A DNA stretch of 46,751 nt from Rhodoluna sp. Lineage in GTDB: Bacteria; Actinomycetota; Actinomycetes; Actinomycetales; Microbacteriaceae. The stretch lies in NCBI RefSeq assembly GCF_024639375.1, contig NZ_JAHEIM010000005.1:1-46751 (forward strand), read 5' to 3'. The notes below the pieces were generated by a model. That model was not told where the DNA came from. It did no database searches and saw only the letters and a list, made by a program, of their open reading frames with translations. Shown piece after piece: positions 17,399-26,065 of the stretch. A program made the translations under genes and the position numbers. How positions within the stretch are numbered: position 1 is the stretch's first letter; each line of letters starts with the position of its first letter.

Positions 17399-19828
17399 AT
17401 GAGTAAAGAAATTTCGAGCGAAGAACGCATCGTCGATATCGATGTTTCTACGGAGATGCAGGATTCATTCCTCGAATACTCCTACTCGGTTATTTATGCT
17501 CGCGCATTGCCTGACGCCCGCGATGGCCTAAAGCCGGTTCACCGTCGCATTGTTTATCAAATGGGTGAAATGGGCCTTCGCCCAGATCGCGGTCACGTTA
17601 AATCTGCACGTGTTGTTGGCGATGTAATGGGCAAGCTGCACCCCCACGGCGACAGCGCAATTTATGACGCCTTGGTGCGCATGGCGCAACCGTTTTCACT
17701 TCGTGTTCCACTGATAGACGGCCACGGAAACTTTGGAAGCCTAGACGATGGCCCGGCAGCGGCTCGATACACCGAGGCGCGTTTGTCACAGGCATCGATG
17801 TTGATGAATGAAGGTCTTGATGAAGACGTTATTGATTTCAAGCCCAATTACGACGCCCAGCTAACCGAACCAGAAGTTTTGCCAGCAGCATTTCCGAATC
17901 TGCTAGTGAATGGTGCCTCTGGCATTGCAGTCGGTATGGCAACCAACATGCCCCCGCACAATATGCGCGAAGTAATTGCCGGCGCTCGCTTCTTGTTGGC
18001 AAACCCAGATGCCACCACCAAGCAATTGATGAAGTACGTTCCGGGTCCAGACCTGCCAACCGGCGGCATAATCATGGGCCTAGATGGAATCATTGAGGCC
18101 TACGACACTGGTCGCGGTGTATTTAAGACTCGTGCCCGAGTATCGGTGGAGAGTGTTTCACCTCGCAAACTCGGCATCGTGGTTACCGAATTGCCTTATT
18201 TGGTTGGCCCAGAAAAAGTCATCGAAAAAATTAAAGATGGCGTCAACAATAAAAAACTTCAGGGCATCTCAGACGTAACCGATCTGACCGACCGCGCCAA
18301 CGGCTTGCGATTGGTAATTGAAATCAAGACCGGCTTTGATCCACAAGCAGTGCTTGATCTTCTCTACCGCTTCACCCCGATGGAAGATTCGTTCGGAATC
18401 AACAACGTTGCACTTGTTGACGGCCGCCCGCAAACCTTGGGCTTGCGCGACATGTTGGGGGTCTATCTAGCGCACCGAATTACCGTCACCAAGCGCCGCA
18501 GTGAAAACCGTTTGGGCAAGCGTCAGGCTCGTTTGCACCTGGTTGAGGGTTTGCTAATTGCAATTCTCTCGATCGACGAAGTTATTCAAGTTATTCGAGC
18601 CAGCGACGAAGTAGATGAAGCGCGAACCAAATTGATGAAGGTCTTTGACCTTTCAGAGATTCAGGCCGAATACATTCTTGAATTGCGTTTGCGTCGCCTA
18701 ACCAAGTTCTCAAAGATTGAACTTGAAAACGAGAAGTCGACTCTGCTGGCCGAAATCAAAGCTTTAAAGGCAATCCTTTCTTCAGATCAGGCACTTCGTG
18801 ATTTGGTATCCAGCGAACTTGAAGAAGTTGCCAAGAAATACGGCGATGACCGCCGCACCAGCTTGGTTAGCAACTTTGAAGAAGTGAAACCGATCACTTC
18901 AGCGAAAGCCGCAGCAATGAGCGCCGAGTTGGCGGACACCCCTTGTGTGGTTATTTTGACCAGCTCAGGTCTAGTTGCTCGCACCAATCTGAGCGAAACC
19001 ATCGCCCAACCTGCCGCCAAGCGCAAGAAGCATGATGCAATCAAGAAAGTCATCGTCACCACTACTCGATCTGACCTTGGATTCATCACCAGCAACGGCG
19101 TGATGCACCGCATTCACGTAGGTGATGTGCCAAACATCGGCGACACCTTTGATGCTGGAGCAGCGGTTGCAACTCGTGAAATTCTTGGCCTGCCAAAATC
19201 TGAGCAGGTGCTAAATGTGTTTGAACTCAACGACACCGACACCATTGCCATTGGCACTGCACAGGGAACCGTCAAGCGCCTTGCTCCTGACTACGCGCCT
19301 AAGGCCGAGTTTGAAGTGATTGCACTAAAGACCGGCGACAAGGTGATTGGCGCAGAGGTTGTCACCGACGATGACGAGATGATTTTTGTAACCAACGACG
19401 CACAACTGCTTCGCTTCGCCGCAAAGCCAGTGCGTGCCCAAGGTCGCGGCGCTGCCGGTGTAGCAGGCATCAACCTTTCTGACGGAGCTGAAGTAATTAC
19501 CTTTGCTGTGGCTAAGGCCGGTGAAGAAACCTTTGTGCTAACCGCCGCAAATAGCTCAGCAGCACTTGCCGGCACCGATGCTGGTTCGATGAAGCTTTCG
19601 GCGCTTAGCGAGTTCCCACCAAAGGGCCGCGCTACTGGCGGTGTTCGTGCGCAAAAATTCACCCGAAGTGAAGATCAGCTTTATTTCGCTGGCATCGGCT
19701 CAGAAAAGATCATAGGTCTCGCTGCTGATGGTAAGCCGGTTGAAATTCCAAGCGAGCTGTCTAAACGTGATGCCTCGGGTTCAAAAGCCAGCGGAGCAAT
19801 TGGCTCACTAGGCAACGTTCTAGATTAA
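17399..19828 (+). CDS. parC: DNA topoisomerase IV subunit A
   Basis: An 809-residue type IIA topoisomerase A subunit that breaks and rejoins DNA to decatenate chromosomes and relax supercoils. The catalytic tyrosine is Tyr124 in [10 protein letters not shown]. The quinolone-determining stretch [19 protein letters not shown] has the usual Ser86. The C-terminal half forms the beta-pinwheel domain. Identification as ParC rather than GyrA rests on the convergent partner parE and the short, divergent C-terminal domain without a clear GyrA box. AGAGAG lies just before the ATG. Confidence 0.93.
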   Translation: MSKEISSEERIVDIDVSTEMQDSFLEYSYSVIYARALPDARDGLKPVHRRIVYQMGEMGLRPDRGHVKSARVVGDVMGKLHPHGDSAIYDALVRMAQPFSLRVPLIDGHGNFGSLDDGPAAARYTEARLSQASMLMNEGLDEDVIDFKPNYDAQLTEPEVLPAAFPNLLVNGASGIAVGMATNMPPHNMREVIAGARFLLANPDATTKQLMKYVPGPDLPTGGIIMGLDGIIEAYDTGRGVFKTRARVSVESVSPRKLGIVVTELPYLVGPEKVIEKIKDGVNNKKLQGISDVTDLTDRANGLRLVIEIKTGFDPQAVLDLLYRFTPMEDSFGINNVALVDGRPQTLGLRDMLGVYLAHRITVTKRRSENRLGKRQARLHLVEGLLIAILSIDEVIQVIRASDEVDEARTKLMKVFDLSEIQAEYILELRLRRLTKFSKIELENEKSTLLAEIKALKAILSSDQALRDLVSSELEEVAKKYGDDRRTSLVSNFEEVKPITSAKAAAMSAELADTPCVVILTSSGLVARTNLSETIAQPAAKRKKHDAIKKVIVTTTRSDLGFITSNGVMHRIHVGDVPNIGDTFDAGAAVATREILGLPKSEQVLNVFELNDTDTIAIGTAQGTVKRLAPDYAPKAEFEVIALKTGDKVIGAEVVTDDDEMIFVTNDAQLLRFAAKPVRAQGRGAAGVAGINLSDGAEVITFAVAKAGEETFVLTAANSSAALAGTDAGSMKLSALSEFPPKGRATGGVRAQKFTRSEDQLYFAGIGSEKIIGLAADGKPVEIPSELSKRDASGSKASGAIGSLGNVLD

Positions 19829-19844
19829 AAATCTCGAAAACGAG

Positions 19845-21926
19845 TTAAGCGTCGATTCGATCGCGCTCAAGGCCATCGGCCGAATCAATGATGAAGTCAC
19901 GGCGCGGAGCAACTTCGTTGCCCATCAAAAGTTCAAACACTGCCTCTGCCGCAGCGGCATCTTCAACTCGCACACGACGCAGCGTGCGGTGGCTGCGATC
20001 CATAGTGGTTTCTGCCAACTGATCGGCATCCATCTCACCAAGACCCTTGTAACGCTGAATTGGCTCTTTATAACGCTTGCCGGCTTTTTCAAGTTTCTTC
20101 AACAGCTCTTCGAGTTCAGCTTGGCTATAGGTATAAATCACTTCATTTGCCTTGCTGCCGGCATTGATAACTTCAACGCGGTGTAGCGGTGGAACGGCAG
20201 CGAAAACTCGGCCAGCCTCAACCAGAGGGCGCATGTACCTGAAGAACAGGGTTAGCAGCAGAGTTCGAATGTGTGCGCCATCAACATCGGCATCGCTCAT
20301 CAAAATCACTTTGCCATAGCGAGCAGATTCGAGATCAAAAGATCTTCCCGAACCGGCACCAAGAACCTGAATGATTGACGCACATTCAGAGTTAGAAAGC
20401 ATGTCGCTGACCGAAGCCTTCTGCACGTTTAAGATTTTTCCGCGGATAGGCAACAGCGCCTGGAACTCTGAGTTGCGAGCAAGTTTTGCAGTGCCCAGCG
20501 CAGAGTCACCCTCAACAATAAAGAGCTCTGAGCTGGCGGTATCTTGAGTTCGACAGTCAACCAACTTGGTTGGCAGTGAACTGCTTTCGAGCGCATTCTT
20601 GCGACGCTGAGTTTCTTTGTGAGCTCGCGCAGAAACACGAGATTTCATTTCGGCAACTACTTTTTCAAGAAGTAGCGAAGCTTGAGTCTTGTCATCACGC
20701 TTTGTGCTGCCGAAGCGATCGTTTAGAGCCTTGGTGACAACGTTGGCAACAATATTGCGAACTGCTGGGGTGCCAAGAATCTCCTTGGTCTGACCTTCAA
20801 ACTGAGGTTCGGCTAGACGAACTGTTACAATCGCCGTCAAGCCAGCAAGAATGTCTTCTTTTTCAATCTTGTCGTTGCCAAGTTTGAGTTTGCGGGCCTG
20901 GGCATCTACCTGTGCGCGAATGGTTTTCAACAATGCTTGTTCGAAGCCTGAGATGTGGGTTCCACCCTTAGGCGTTGCAATGATGTTCACAAAAGACTTG
21001 ATCTCGGTGTCATAGCCGGTGCCCCAGCGAACGGCAATTTCAACTTCGCAATTGCGTTCAACTTCTTTAGAAACCATGTTGCCCGACTCATCGAGCACTG
21101 GCACGGTCTCTAGAAAGTTAGCCGAACCAGCAAGACGCCAAGTTGAAGTGAGCGCAGAATCTTTTGCCAAGAAGTTTGCAAACTCAACAATGCCACCATC
21201 AAATTTGAATTCTTGTTTAACCGGCTGCTTTTCACGCAGATCACTAATTGAAAGCGCCAGGCCCGGCACCAAGAAAGCAGTTTGTCGTGCACGAGCAACA
21301 AGTTCATCAAGAGAGAAAACTGCATCCTTGATGAAAATCTGAGGGTCGGCCCAGTAGCGCACTCGAGTGCCCGATGCATTCTTGGCTACCTTGCCAATTT
21401 CTCGAAGCACCGACGCATCTTCAAAAGGCTTAAACGGGTTGTTTGGTGCAATACCTTTTTTGTCATCGAACACACCAGGCTCACCGCGTCTGAACGACAT
21501 TGCATAGGTCTTGCCGTTGCGATCAACTTCAACATCTAGGCGTTCTGAAAGAGCATTCACCACGGATGCGCCAACGCCGTGCAAACCACCCGAAGCTGCA
21601 TATGAACCCGAACCAAACTTTCCACCGGCGTGCAACTTGGTGAAAACCACTTCAACGCCTGATAGGCCCGTTTTAGGCTCAATGTCCACTGGAATTCCGC
21701 GAGCCTTGTCGGCTACGGAAACGCTGCCATCTTGGTACAGCTCAATTTCAATGCGATTTCCGTGTCCGGCCAAAGCTTCATCCACCGAGTTATCGATGAT
21801 TTCCCAAAGGCAGTGCATCAATCCGCGGCTATCGGTTGAACCGATATACATGCCCGGGCGCTTGCGAACAGCCTCGAGCCCCTCTAGAACAGAGAGATGG
21901 CGGGCGGAGTATTCAGACTGGGACAC
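19845..21926 (-). CDS. parE: DNA topoisomerase IV subunit B
   Basis: A 693-residue ATPase subunit of topoisomerase IV, partner of ParC. The GHKL ATPase motifs are EIIDNSVDEALAG and GGLHGVGASVVNALS, and the TOPRIM motifs are FIVEGDSALGTAK and SDADVDGAHI. Also visible is QRYKGLGEMDADQLAETTMD near the C-terminus. Translation starts with GTG at 21926, exactly six bases after a TAGCAT -10 box, so the mRNA is probably leaderless. It faces parC tail to tail with 16 bases between, so the two subunits are made from separate promoters. Confidence 0.95.
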   Translation of the reverse strand: MSQSEYSARHLSVLEGLEAVRKRPGMYIGSTDSRGLMHCLWEIIDNSVDEALAGHGNRIEIELYQDGSVSVADKARGIPVDIEPKTGLSGVEVVFTKLHAGGKFGSGSYAASGGLHGVGASVVNALSERLDVEVDRNGKTYAMSFRRGEPGVFDDKKGIAPNNPFKPFEDASVLREIGKVAKNASGTRVRYWADPQIFIKDAVFSLDELVARARQTAFLVPGLALSISDLREKQPVKQEFKFDGGIVEFANFLAKDSALTSTWRLAGSANFLETVPVLDESGNMVSKEVERNCEVEIAVRWGTGYDTEIKSFVNIIATPKGGTHISGFEQALLKTIRAQVDAQARKLKLGNDKIEKEDILAGLTAIVTVRLAEPQFEGQTKEILGTPAVRNIVANVVTKALNDRFGSTKRDDKTQASLLLEKVVAEMKSRVSARAHKETQRRKNALESSSLPTKLVDCRTQDTASSELFIVEGDSALGTAKLARNSEFQALLPIRGKILNVQKASVSDMLSNSECASIIQVLGAGSGRSFDLESARYGKVILMSDADVDGAHIRTLLLTLFFRYMRPLVEAGRVFAAVPPLHRVEVINAGSKANEVIYTYSQAELEELLKKLEKAGKRYKEPIQRYKGLGEMDADQLAETTMDRSHRTLRRVRVEDAAAAEAVFELLMGNEVAPRRDFIIDSADGLERDRIDA

Positions 21927-21932
21927 CTTGAA

Positions 21933-21938
21933 ATGCTA
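21933..21938 (-). promoter_or_regulatory. Leaderless -10 box of parE
   Basis: Minus-strand TAGCAT, six bases (TTCAAG), then the GTG start at 21926. No good -35 is visible at 17 bases. Confidence 0.6.
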
Positions 21939-21993
21939 ACCGCCAGGTGCCCGTGGGCTGGTTCTGACACTCCAACCCCCAAGAAACGAACTA

Positions 21994-22008
21994 TTCGCAG
22001 TTAGCGAA
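21994..22008. repeat. Short perfect dyad in the parE/DUF7455 intergenic region
   Basis: TTCGC-AGTTA-GCGAA forms a perfect five-base-pair dyad about midway between the divergent parE and the small zinc protein gene. It could be an operator or a small RNA hairpin; nothing ties it to a known regulator. Otherwise this 149-base gap shows only TTGGGA (about 22023) as a loose -35 candidate for the downstream gene. Confidence 0.3.
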
Positions 22009-22075
22009 ATGCGGGTGAACTTGGGACTTTTTTGCAGATTCGTGTGTTGATATGGAGCGAACGAAAGGTAGACCC

Positions 22076-22300
22076 ATGCAACCACTAGAAGAAACCACCA
22101 CAGAGAACGAAATCACTGAGGTTGGCGCACTCAAGGCAACTGACCGTTGCGACGTTTGCGGTGCACAGGCCTACATTCGCGTTGAGTTGGCAACCGGTGA
22201 ATTGATTTTCTGTTCACACCACGGCAACGAGAAGCGCGCCAAGCTTGAGCCAATTGCAATCTCTTGGCACGACGAGAGCGACAAACTACTCGCTCGCTAG
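22076..22300 (+). CDS. DUF7455 family small zinc-binding protein
   Basis: A 74-residue protein conserved in actinobacteria near sigA and parE. It has a CDVC pair (residues 25-28) and CSHH (46-49), consistent with a single zinc site, and a basic C-terminal segment. The ATG at 22076 is preferred to an in-frame ATG eight codons earlier because GAAAGG lies seven bases before it. The last 15 bases overlap the 3' end of gatD on the other strand. Its terminator lies inside gatD. Function unknown. Confidence 0.88.
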   Translation: MQPLEETTTENEITEVGALKATDRCDVCGAQAYIRVELATGELIFCSHHGNEKRAKLEPIAISWHDESDKLLAR

Positions 22301-22930
22301 ATCTTTCTCTAGCTTCCAAACTTCAGCAACTAAGCCGTCTGCGTAGGCGGCTTTTTTGTTGCTCAAAATCTCGGCATTCATGCCGTGCGCCTGCAATAAA
22401 TCACTCAGGATAGCGTCTGCCAGCTGTGAGTTTTTGGCAAGCACTGGCCCGTGCAGATTGATCGCCAAAATCGAACCGTGGCGAGCAACTACCGGCAGGT
22501 CAGCTTCAGAGTTGAGATAGCCAAGCAATTCGTGGCCTTCAAACTCAACCACTTCAAATTTAGAAACTCGATCTAGCAAATCAAGTTCACCCGAAAGCAA
22601 GCCAACGCCAGCTTCACCGACAGCGGTTTGTTCAAATAGCATTTCGTAGCCGGTTGCAATTGCAAGAAGCTTCACGCCTCGACTAATGAATGATTCCAAC
22701 TCACTTTTACGCGCAATCAAATCAGCACGAATTGCGTTCCAAGCGGCAATCGAACCGTGGCCGATGATTATGAAATCGGCATCGGCATCAATTGGTTGAC
22801 CGGCTTCTACAACCTGAATGCTCGAAGGAACACCTGCCCAATCGAGGCGACGACGCAACACCTTGATGTTGGCGAGATCACCATTTAGATTCAGGTGGCC
22901 AGGGTAAAGGACTGCAAATTTAATGCTCAT
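22286..22930 (-). CDS. gatD: GatD-like type 1 amidotransferase homologue lacking the catalytic cysteine
   Basis: A 214-residue protein of the CobB/CobQ-like glutamine amidotransferase family (GatD). Classical GatD hydrolyses glutamine and feeds ammonia to MurT for amidation of D-Glu in lipid II. The family frame is clear: FAVLYPGHLNLNGDLANI at the N-terminus and LHGPVLAKN with His160. However, the nucleophile loop reads LLAIATGYEML, where families have AICGGY, so the Cys is Ala92, and the whole protein contains no cysteine. The usual GGGQD-type turn is GHGSIAAW. Glutaminase activity is therefore not expected. The start overlaps the murT stop (ATGA). It may have become a structural partner of MurT. 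Confidence 0.85.
   Translation of the reverse strand: MSIKFAVLYPGHLNLNGDLANIKVLRRRLDWAGVPSSIQVVEAGQPIDADADFIIIGHGSIAAWNAIRADLIARKSELESFISRGVKLLAIATGYEMLFEQTAVGEAGVGLLSGELDLLDRVSKFEVVEFEGHELLGYLNSEADLPVVARHGSILAINLHGPVLAKNSQLADAILSDLLQAHGMNAEILSNKKAAYADGLVAEVWKLEKDLASE
22333..22357 (+). terminator. Intrinsic terminator of the DUF7455 gene, inside gatD
   Basis: AGCCGTCT-GCGT-AGGCGGCT forms an eight-base-pair stem (one G-U) followed directly by a run of six T. Flanking GCAAC and GTTGC can extend the pairing. It lies 33 bases after the DUF7455 stop and within the coding sequence of the convergent gatD. Confidence 0.8.
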
Positions 22931-24195
22931 CGCTCTACCGCCTCTGGGTCAGTGAAGCCAAGCATTCTTCGAGTGCGGCGCATGGCATCCGCAGAAAAAA
23001 TCACAGTTCTAATTGAATTGGTTGGCGCCGGCAGAGCAAAGAATTTATCTAGTGCGGTCTGCAAATCTTCTTCAATGTCATCCATCGGAATATTGTCGTA
23101 AGCCAGTCGCAAAGCAATCTCGGCAAAGTTATAACCGGCTACCACATCCACGCGCTTGATCGCCGACATGTCAACTGTCCACAGCCATGAAGGATCGTGT
23201 ACATCGCGGCCAATTGCAACCATCAGCCGTTCTGGCTGACCAACTAGGTTGTCTAGGTTCAACTGCATGCTCATTGGGTTTTGCACCAAGATGAATTCAA
23301 CGTCTTCGCCATTTACCTTGGCAATCTCGCCTCGGGCAAAAACGGGTGGCAACTCATCCAAAGTCTTTGCGGCAAGTTGAGCGTCGAACATATCGCCCAA
23401 ATAACGCCTTGCGCTTTCGAGTGCAGCTGAGGCATCTAATGCAAAGTGCACTCCGCGGTTTGGCAGCGCAAAATTCACCGGATAGTTGCCAACTCGACCA
23501 CTCGCCTGCTTGCCATTCAAGCGATCAATTTGAGTGTCTGCTTGAGGGCGAGGCAACACGGCCTGATAAGTAGGTGCATTGCCAAGGCCATGCTTTGAAG
23601 CTGAGATGAGCGCGCCTTCTAAACCAAACCAAGAAGTTTTAGAGCTTTGCACTTCTTTGTTGATAAGCAGAATGTTTTGGTCGTCGGCATTCAAGATCAA
23701 AGCGCCGGTGCAGCGCTGCGCAACATCACGAAGTTTTTCACGCACCACAGCTGGGTCAATGAATCGATCGAGTTGATCTTCAAGCACATTCAGAATGGTC
23801 ACCTGTCGTGGTGAAACTCGCTTAGTGATTTCGGCGGCGTGCCCTTCGTCCATTTCAAGAATCGCTACATCGCCCTTCAGATTTCCGAAGGCATCCGAGC
23901 TCTGAATTATCGAGGAGAAAAAACCTTGTTCGATGTTTGCAGTAGAAGGGTTGGTGAAAACCTCTTTGCCATGTGCGCGCGCAATGGCAACCAGCATCTT
24001 GGTGGTGGTTGACTTGCCAGCCGAGCCGGTGACGATTACTAAACCATCGGCAAAATGTGCCAAGGTTTTTGCCAGCAAGCCTGGCGCAATCTTTGACAAC
24101 ACCAAACCTGGCAAGGCAGAGCCTCCACCGGGCCTAACCACTCGAACCAGCTTGCGAACAATTCGGCCAATAAGAATGGCTGGCAGATAGAACAT
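22927..24195 (-). CDS. murT: MurT-like Mur ligase family protein without the zinc ribbon
   Basis: A 422-residue Mur ligase homologue of the MurT type. MurT activates the alpha-carboxyl of D-Glu in the peptidoglycan stem with ATP, and GatD supplies ammonia. Visible are an N-terminal hydrophobic stretch, the P-loop IVTGSAGKSTTTKML (about 53-67), ILEMDEGH, ILNVLEDQLDRF, NADDQN and the C-terminal DUF1727-like domain with PSWLWTVDMSAIKRVDVVAGY. Characterised MurT proteins carry a four-cysteine ribbon in the middle domain; here the corresponding region (about 195-235) has no Cys, and the protein has only one. The gene starts three bases after the sigA stop and overlaps gatD. Confidence 0.87.
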   Translation of the reverse strand: MFYLPAILIGRIVRKLVRVVRPGGGSALPGLVLSKIAPGLLAKTLAHFADGLVIVTGSAGKSTTTKMLVAIARAHGKEVFTNPSTANIEQGFFSSIIQSSDAFGNLKGDVAILEMDEGHAAEITKRVSPRQVTILNVLEDQLDRFIDPAVVREKLRDVAQRCTGALILNADDQNILLINKEVQSSKTSWFGLEGALISASKHGLGNAPTYQAVLPRPQADTQIDRLNGKQASGRVGNYPVNFALPNRGVHFALDASAALESARRYLGDMFDAQLAAKTLDELPPVFARGEIAKVNGEDVEFILVQNPMSMQLNLDNLVGQPERLMVAIGRDVHDPSWLWTVDMSAIKRVDVVAGYNFAEIALRLAYDNIPMDDIEEDLQTALDKFFALPAPTNSIRTVIFSADAMRRTRRMLGFTDPEAVER

Positions 24196-24198
24196 GAA

Positions 24199-25926
24199 CT
24201 AGTTCTCTAGATAGTCGCGCAGCATCTGTGAACGTGAAGGGTGACGAAGCTTTGACATGGTCTTTGATTCGATCTGTCGAATGCGCTCGCGGGTCACGCC
24301 AAACTCTTCTCCAATTTGGTCGAGAGTCTTTTGCACGCCGTCACCCAAACCAAAGCGGCTGCGAATAACGCCAGCTTCGCGTGGGTGCAATGAATCTAGG
24401 ATGCGCTCAAGCTCACGCTGCAGCATGGTGAAACCAACTGCGTCAGCAGGAACAACTGCTTCGGTGTCTTCAATCAAGTCACCGAACTCGCTGTCGCCAT
24501 CTTCACCAAGCGGTGTTGAAAGTGAGATTGGTTCGCGGCCGTACTTCTGAACTTCAACAACCTTTTCAGGTGTCATGTCTAGTTCACGAGCAAGCTCTTC
24601 TGGGGTCGGTTCGCGACCAAGATCTTGAAGCAACTGACGCTGCACACGAGCGAGTTTGTTAATAACTTCAACCATGTGAACGGGAATACGGATGGTACGA
24701 GCCTGGTCTGCCATTGCGCGGGTAATTGCCTGGCGAATCCACCAGGTTGCATAAGTCGAGAACTTGTAGCCCTTGGTGTAGTCGAACTTTTCAACCGCAC
24801 GAATTAGACCAAGGTTTCCCTCTTGAATCAAGTCAAGAAACTGCATTCCGCGACCGGTGTAGCGCTTTGCCAACGAAACAACCAAACGAAGGTTGGCTTC
24901 TAGCAAGTGACTCTTGGCGCGCTGGCCGTCTTTTACAACCCACTTCAGGTCGCGTTCCATTTCTTTTGAAATGCGCTTGTCGGTGGCAAGTTTTTCTTCA
25001 GCAAATAGACCAGCTTCGATGCGCTTTGCCAACTCAACTTCGAGCTCTGCGTTTAGCAACGCAACCTTACCGATTTGCTTTAGGTAGTCCTTAACCGGGT
25101 CAGCGGTTGCACCGGTGATGGTGGTTGACTGCGCCGGGATGTCCTCTTCTTCACGGTTTGACAAAACCAAGGCGCCTTCAGGCACAACAATTTTGTCTCC
25201 GTCTTCAGGCTCTTCTTCAGGAAGTTCTTCTTCAACAGCTGTGATGTCAACCAGGGCCGCTGCCTCAGCAACGATCTCTTCTGGCGATTCAAGCTCTAGT
25301 TCTTCATCGTCTTCGTCATCTGCCAAACCCTTTGGCAACTTTGAAGCCTTCTCTGGCTTGGCTTTTGCAGCCGGGCCGGCAGACTTTGCTGCAGCTTTGG
25401 TTGCAGTCTTGGTGGCTGGTTTGGCCGCAGCCTTGGCAACTGGCTTAGCCGCAGCCTTCGCGGCCGGTTTTGCATCAGCCTTAGCAACAGGTTTAGCTGC
25501 CGCTTTGGCGGCAGGCTTAGCGGCTGGTTTGGCCGCAGCCTTGGCAACTGGCTTAGCCGCAGCCTTGGCAACTGGCTTAGCCGCAACCTTAGCCGGAGCC
25601 TTTGCAACTGGCTTGGCTAGGGTCTTGGTGGCTGGCTTCGCAGCCGGCTTTGCGGCAGGTTTAGCCGCAGCCTTGGCAACAGGCTTAGCTGCAGGCTTTG
25701 ACGCGGCCTTCACTGCTGTCTTGGCAACAGGCTTGGCGGCAGCTTTTGCAGGGGCTTTTGCCACTGGCTTTGAAATTTTAGGGGCTGGGGCAGCCGATTT
25801 TGCTGGTGTTGAAATTTTCTTGGGTTCCTTACTTGCTTTAGTTTTGTCCCCCGAAGACTTTTCATTAGAGCGCAACAGTGCACCCAAGAAGCCACGCTTC
25901 TTGCCGGTTGCCTGTTCTTTAGCCAT
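24199..25926 (-). CDS. sigA: Principal RNA polymerase sigma factor SigA (RpoD/HrdB)
   Basis: A 575-residue housekeeping sigma factor. Region 1.2 starts near [11 protein letters not shown] (about 276). Region 2 contains [17 protein letters not shown] and [18 protein letters not shown]. Region 4 has [20 protein letters not shown] and the C-terminal [14 protein letters not shown]. Before these lies a basic Lys-Pro-Ala repeat tail (about 41-190), like a histone H1 tail, and an acidic stretch (202-262). Actinobacterial SigA often has an extended N-terminus, but this one is long and highly repetitive. AGAGGA lies four bases before the ATG. It heads the sigA-murT-gatD run. Confidence 0.98.
   Translation of the reverse strand: MAKEQATGKKRGFLGALLRSNEKSSGDKTKASKEPKKISTPAKSAAPAPKISKPVAKAPAKAAAKPVAKTAVKAASKPAAKPVAKAAAKPAAKPAAKPATKTLAKPVAKAPAKVAAKPVAKAAAKPVAKAAAKPAAKPAAKAAAKPVAKADAKPAAKAAAKPVAKAAAKPATKTATKAAAKSAGPAAKAKPEKASKLPKGLADDEDDEELELESPEEIVAEAAALVDITAVEEELPEEEPEDGDKIVVPEGALVLSNREEEDIPAQSTTITGATADPVKDYLKQIGKVALLNAELEVELAKRIEAGLFAEEKLATDKRISKEMERDLKWVVKDGQRAKSHLLEANLRLVVSLAKRYTGRGMQFLDLIQEGNLGLIRAVEKFDYTKGYKFSTYATWWIRQAITRAMADQARTIRIPVHMVEVINKLARVQRQLLQDLGREPTPEELARELDMTPEKVVEVQKYGREPISLSTPLGEDGDSEFGDLIEDTEAVVPADAVGFTMLQRELERILDSLHPREAGVIRSRFGLGDGVQKTLDQIGEEFGVTRERIRQIESKTMSKLRHPSRSQMLRDYLEN
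25357..25776 (-). repeat. Degenerate tandem repeat encoding the SigA Lys/Pro/Ala tail
   Basis: Short units encoding variants of KPVAK and KPAAK recur over about 420 bases. The DNA copies (GGCTTAGCCGCAGCCTTGG and relatives on the plus strand) are nearly identical in places, so slippage or recombination could change the length. It is coding sequence, not a CRISPR array. Confidence 0.8.
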
Positions 25927-25970
25927 GTTTTCCTCTTGACTCCCCCGCCAAGCGATGTGTCGCTCAGCCC

Positions 25971-26042
25971 ATTTCGGGCATTACTAAGACCCATGTCAAG
26001 TCGGAAAATTCTCCGAATGACTGGGTCTTGTTGGCAATTATA
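25971..26042 (-). promoter_or_regulatory. Two candidate sigA promoters and a long leader stem-loop
   Basis: Minus-strand TATAAT (26037-26042) is a perfect -10 box. A second promoter reads TTGACA (25994-25999), 17 bases, CGAAAT (25971-25976). Between them, 25987-26028 forms a long interrupted stem: AGACCCA, GTCA and TCGGA pair with their complements around an AT-rich loop, and the TTGACA lies inside it. A transcript from the first promoter would carry this structure in its leader. Confidence 0.5.
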
Positions 26043-26065
26043 GCCTGCGTTCGGCTCTAAAAAGG

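Noticed and set aside
19829-19844. CTCG-AAAA-CGAG hairpin between parC and parE as a terminator
   Set aside because: Only four base pairs with no proper T-run; too weak to call.
25357-25776. Regular repeats suggesting a CRISPR array
   Set aside because: Units are short, degenerate and without spacers, and they code in frame for the SigA tail.
25115-25939. A 274-residue open frame on plus, rich in Ala, Gly and Leu
   Set aside because: It is the exact antisense of the sigA N-terminal repeat; the lack of stops follows from the repeated Lys-Ala-Pro codons.
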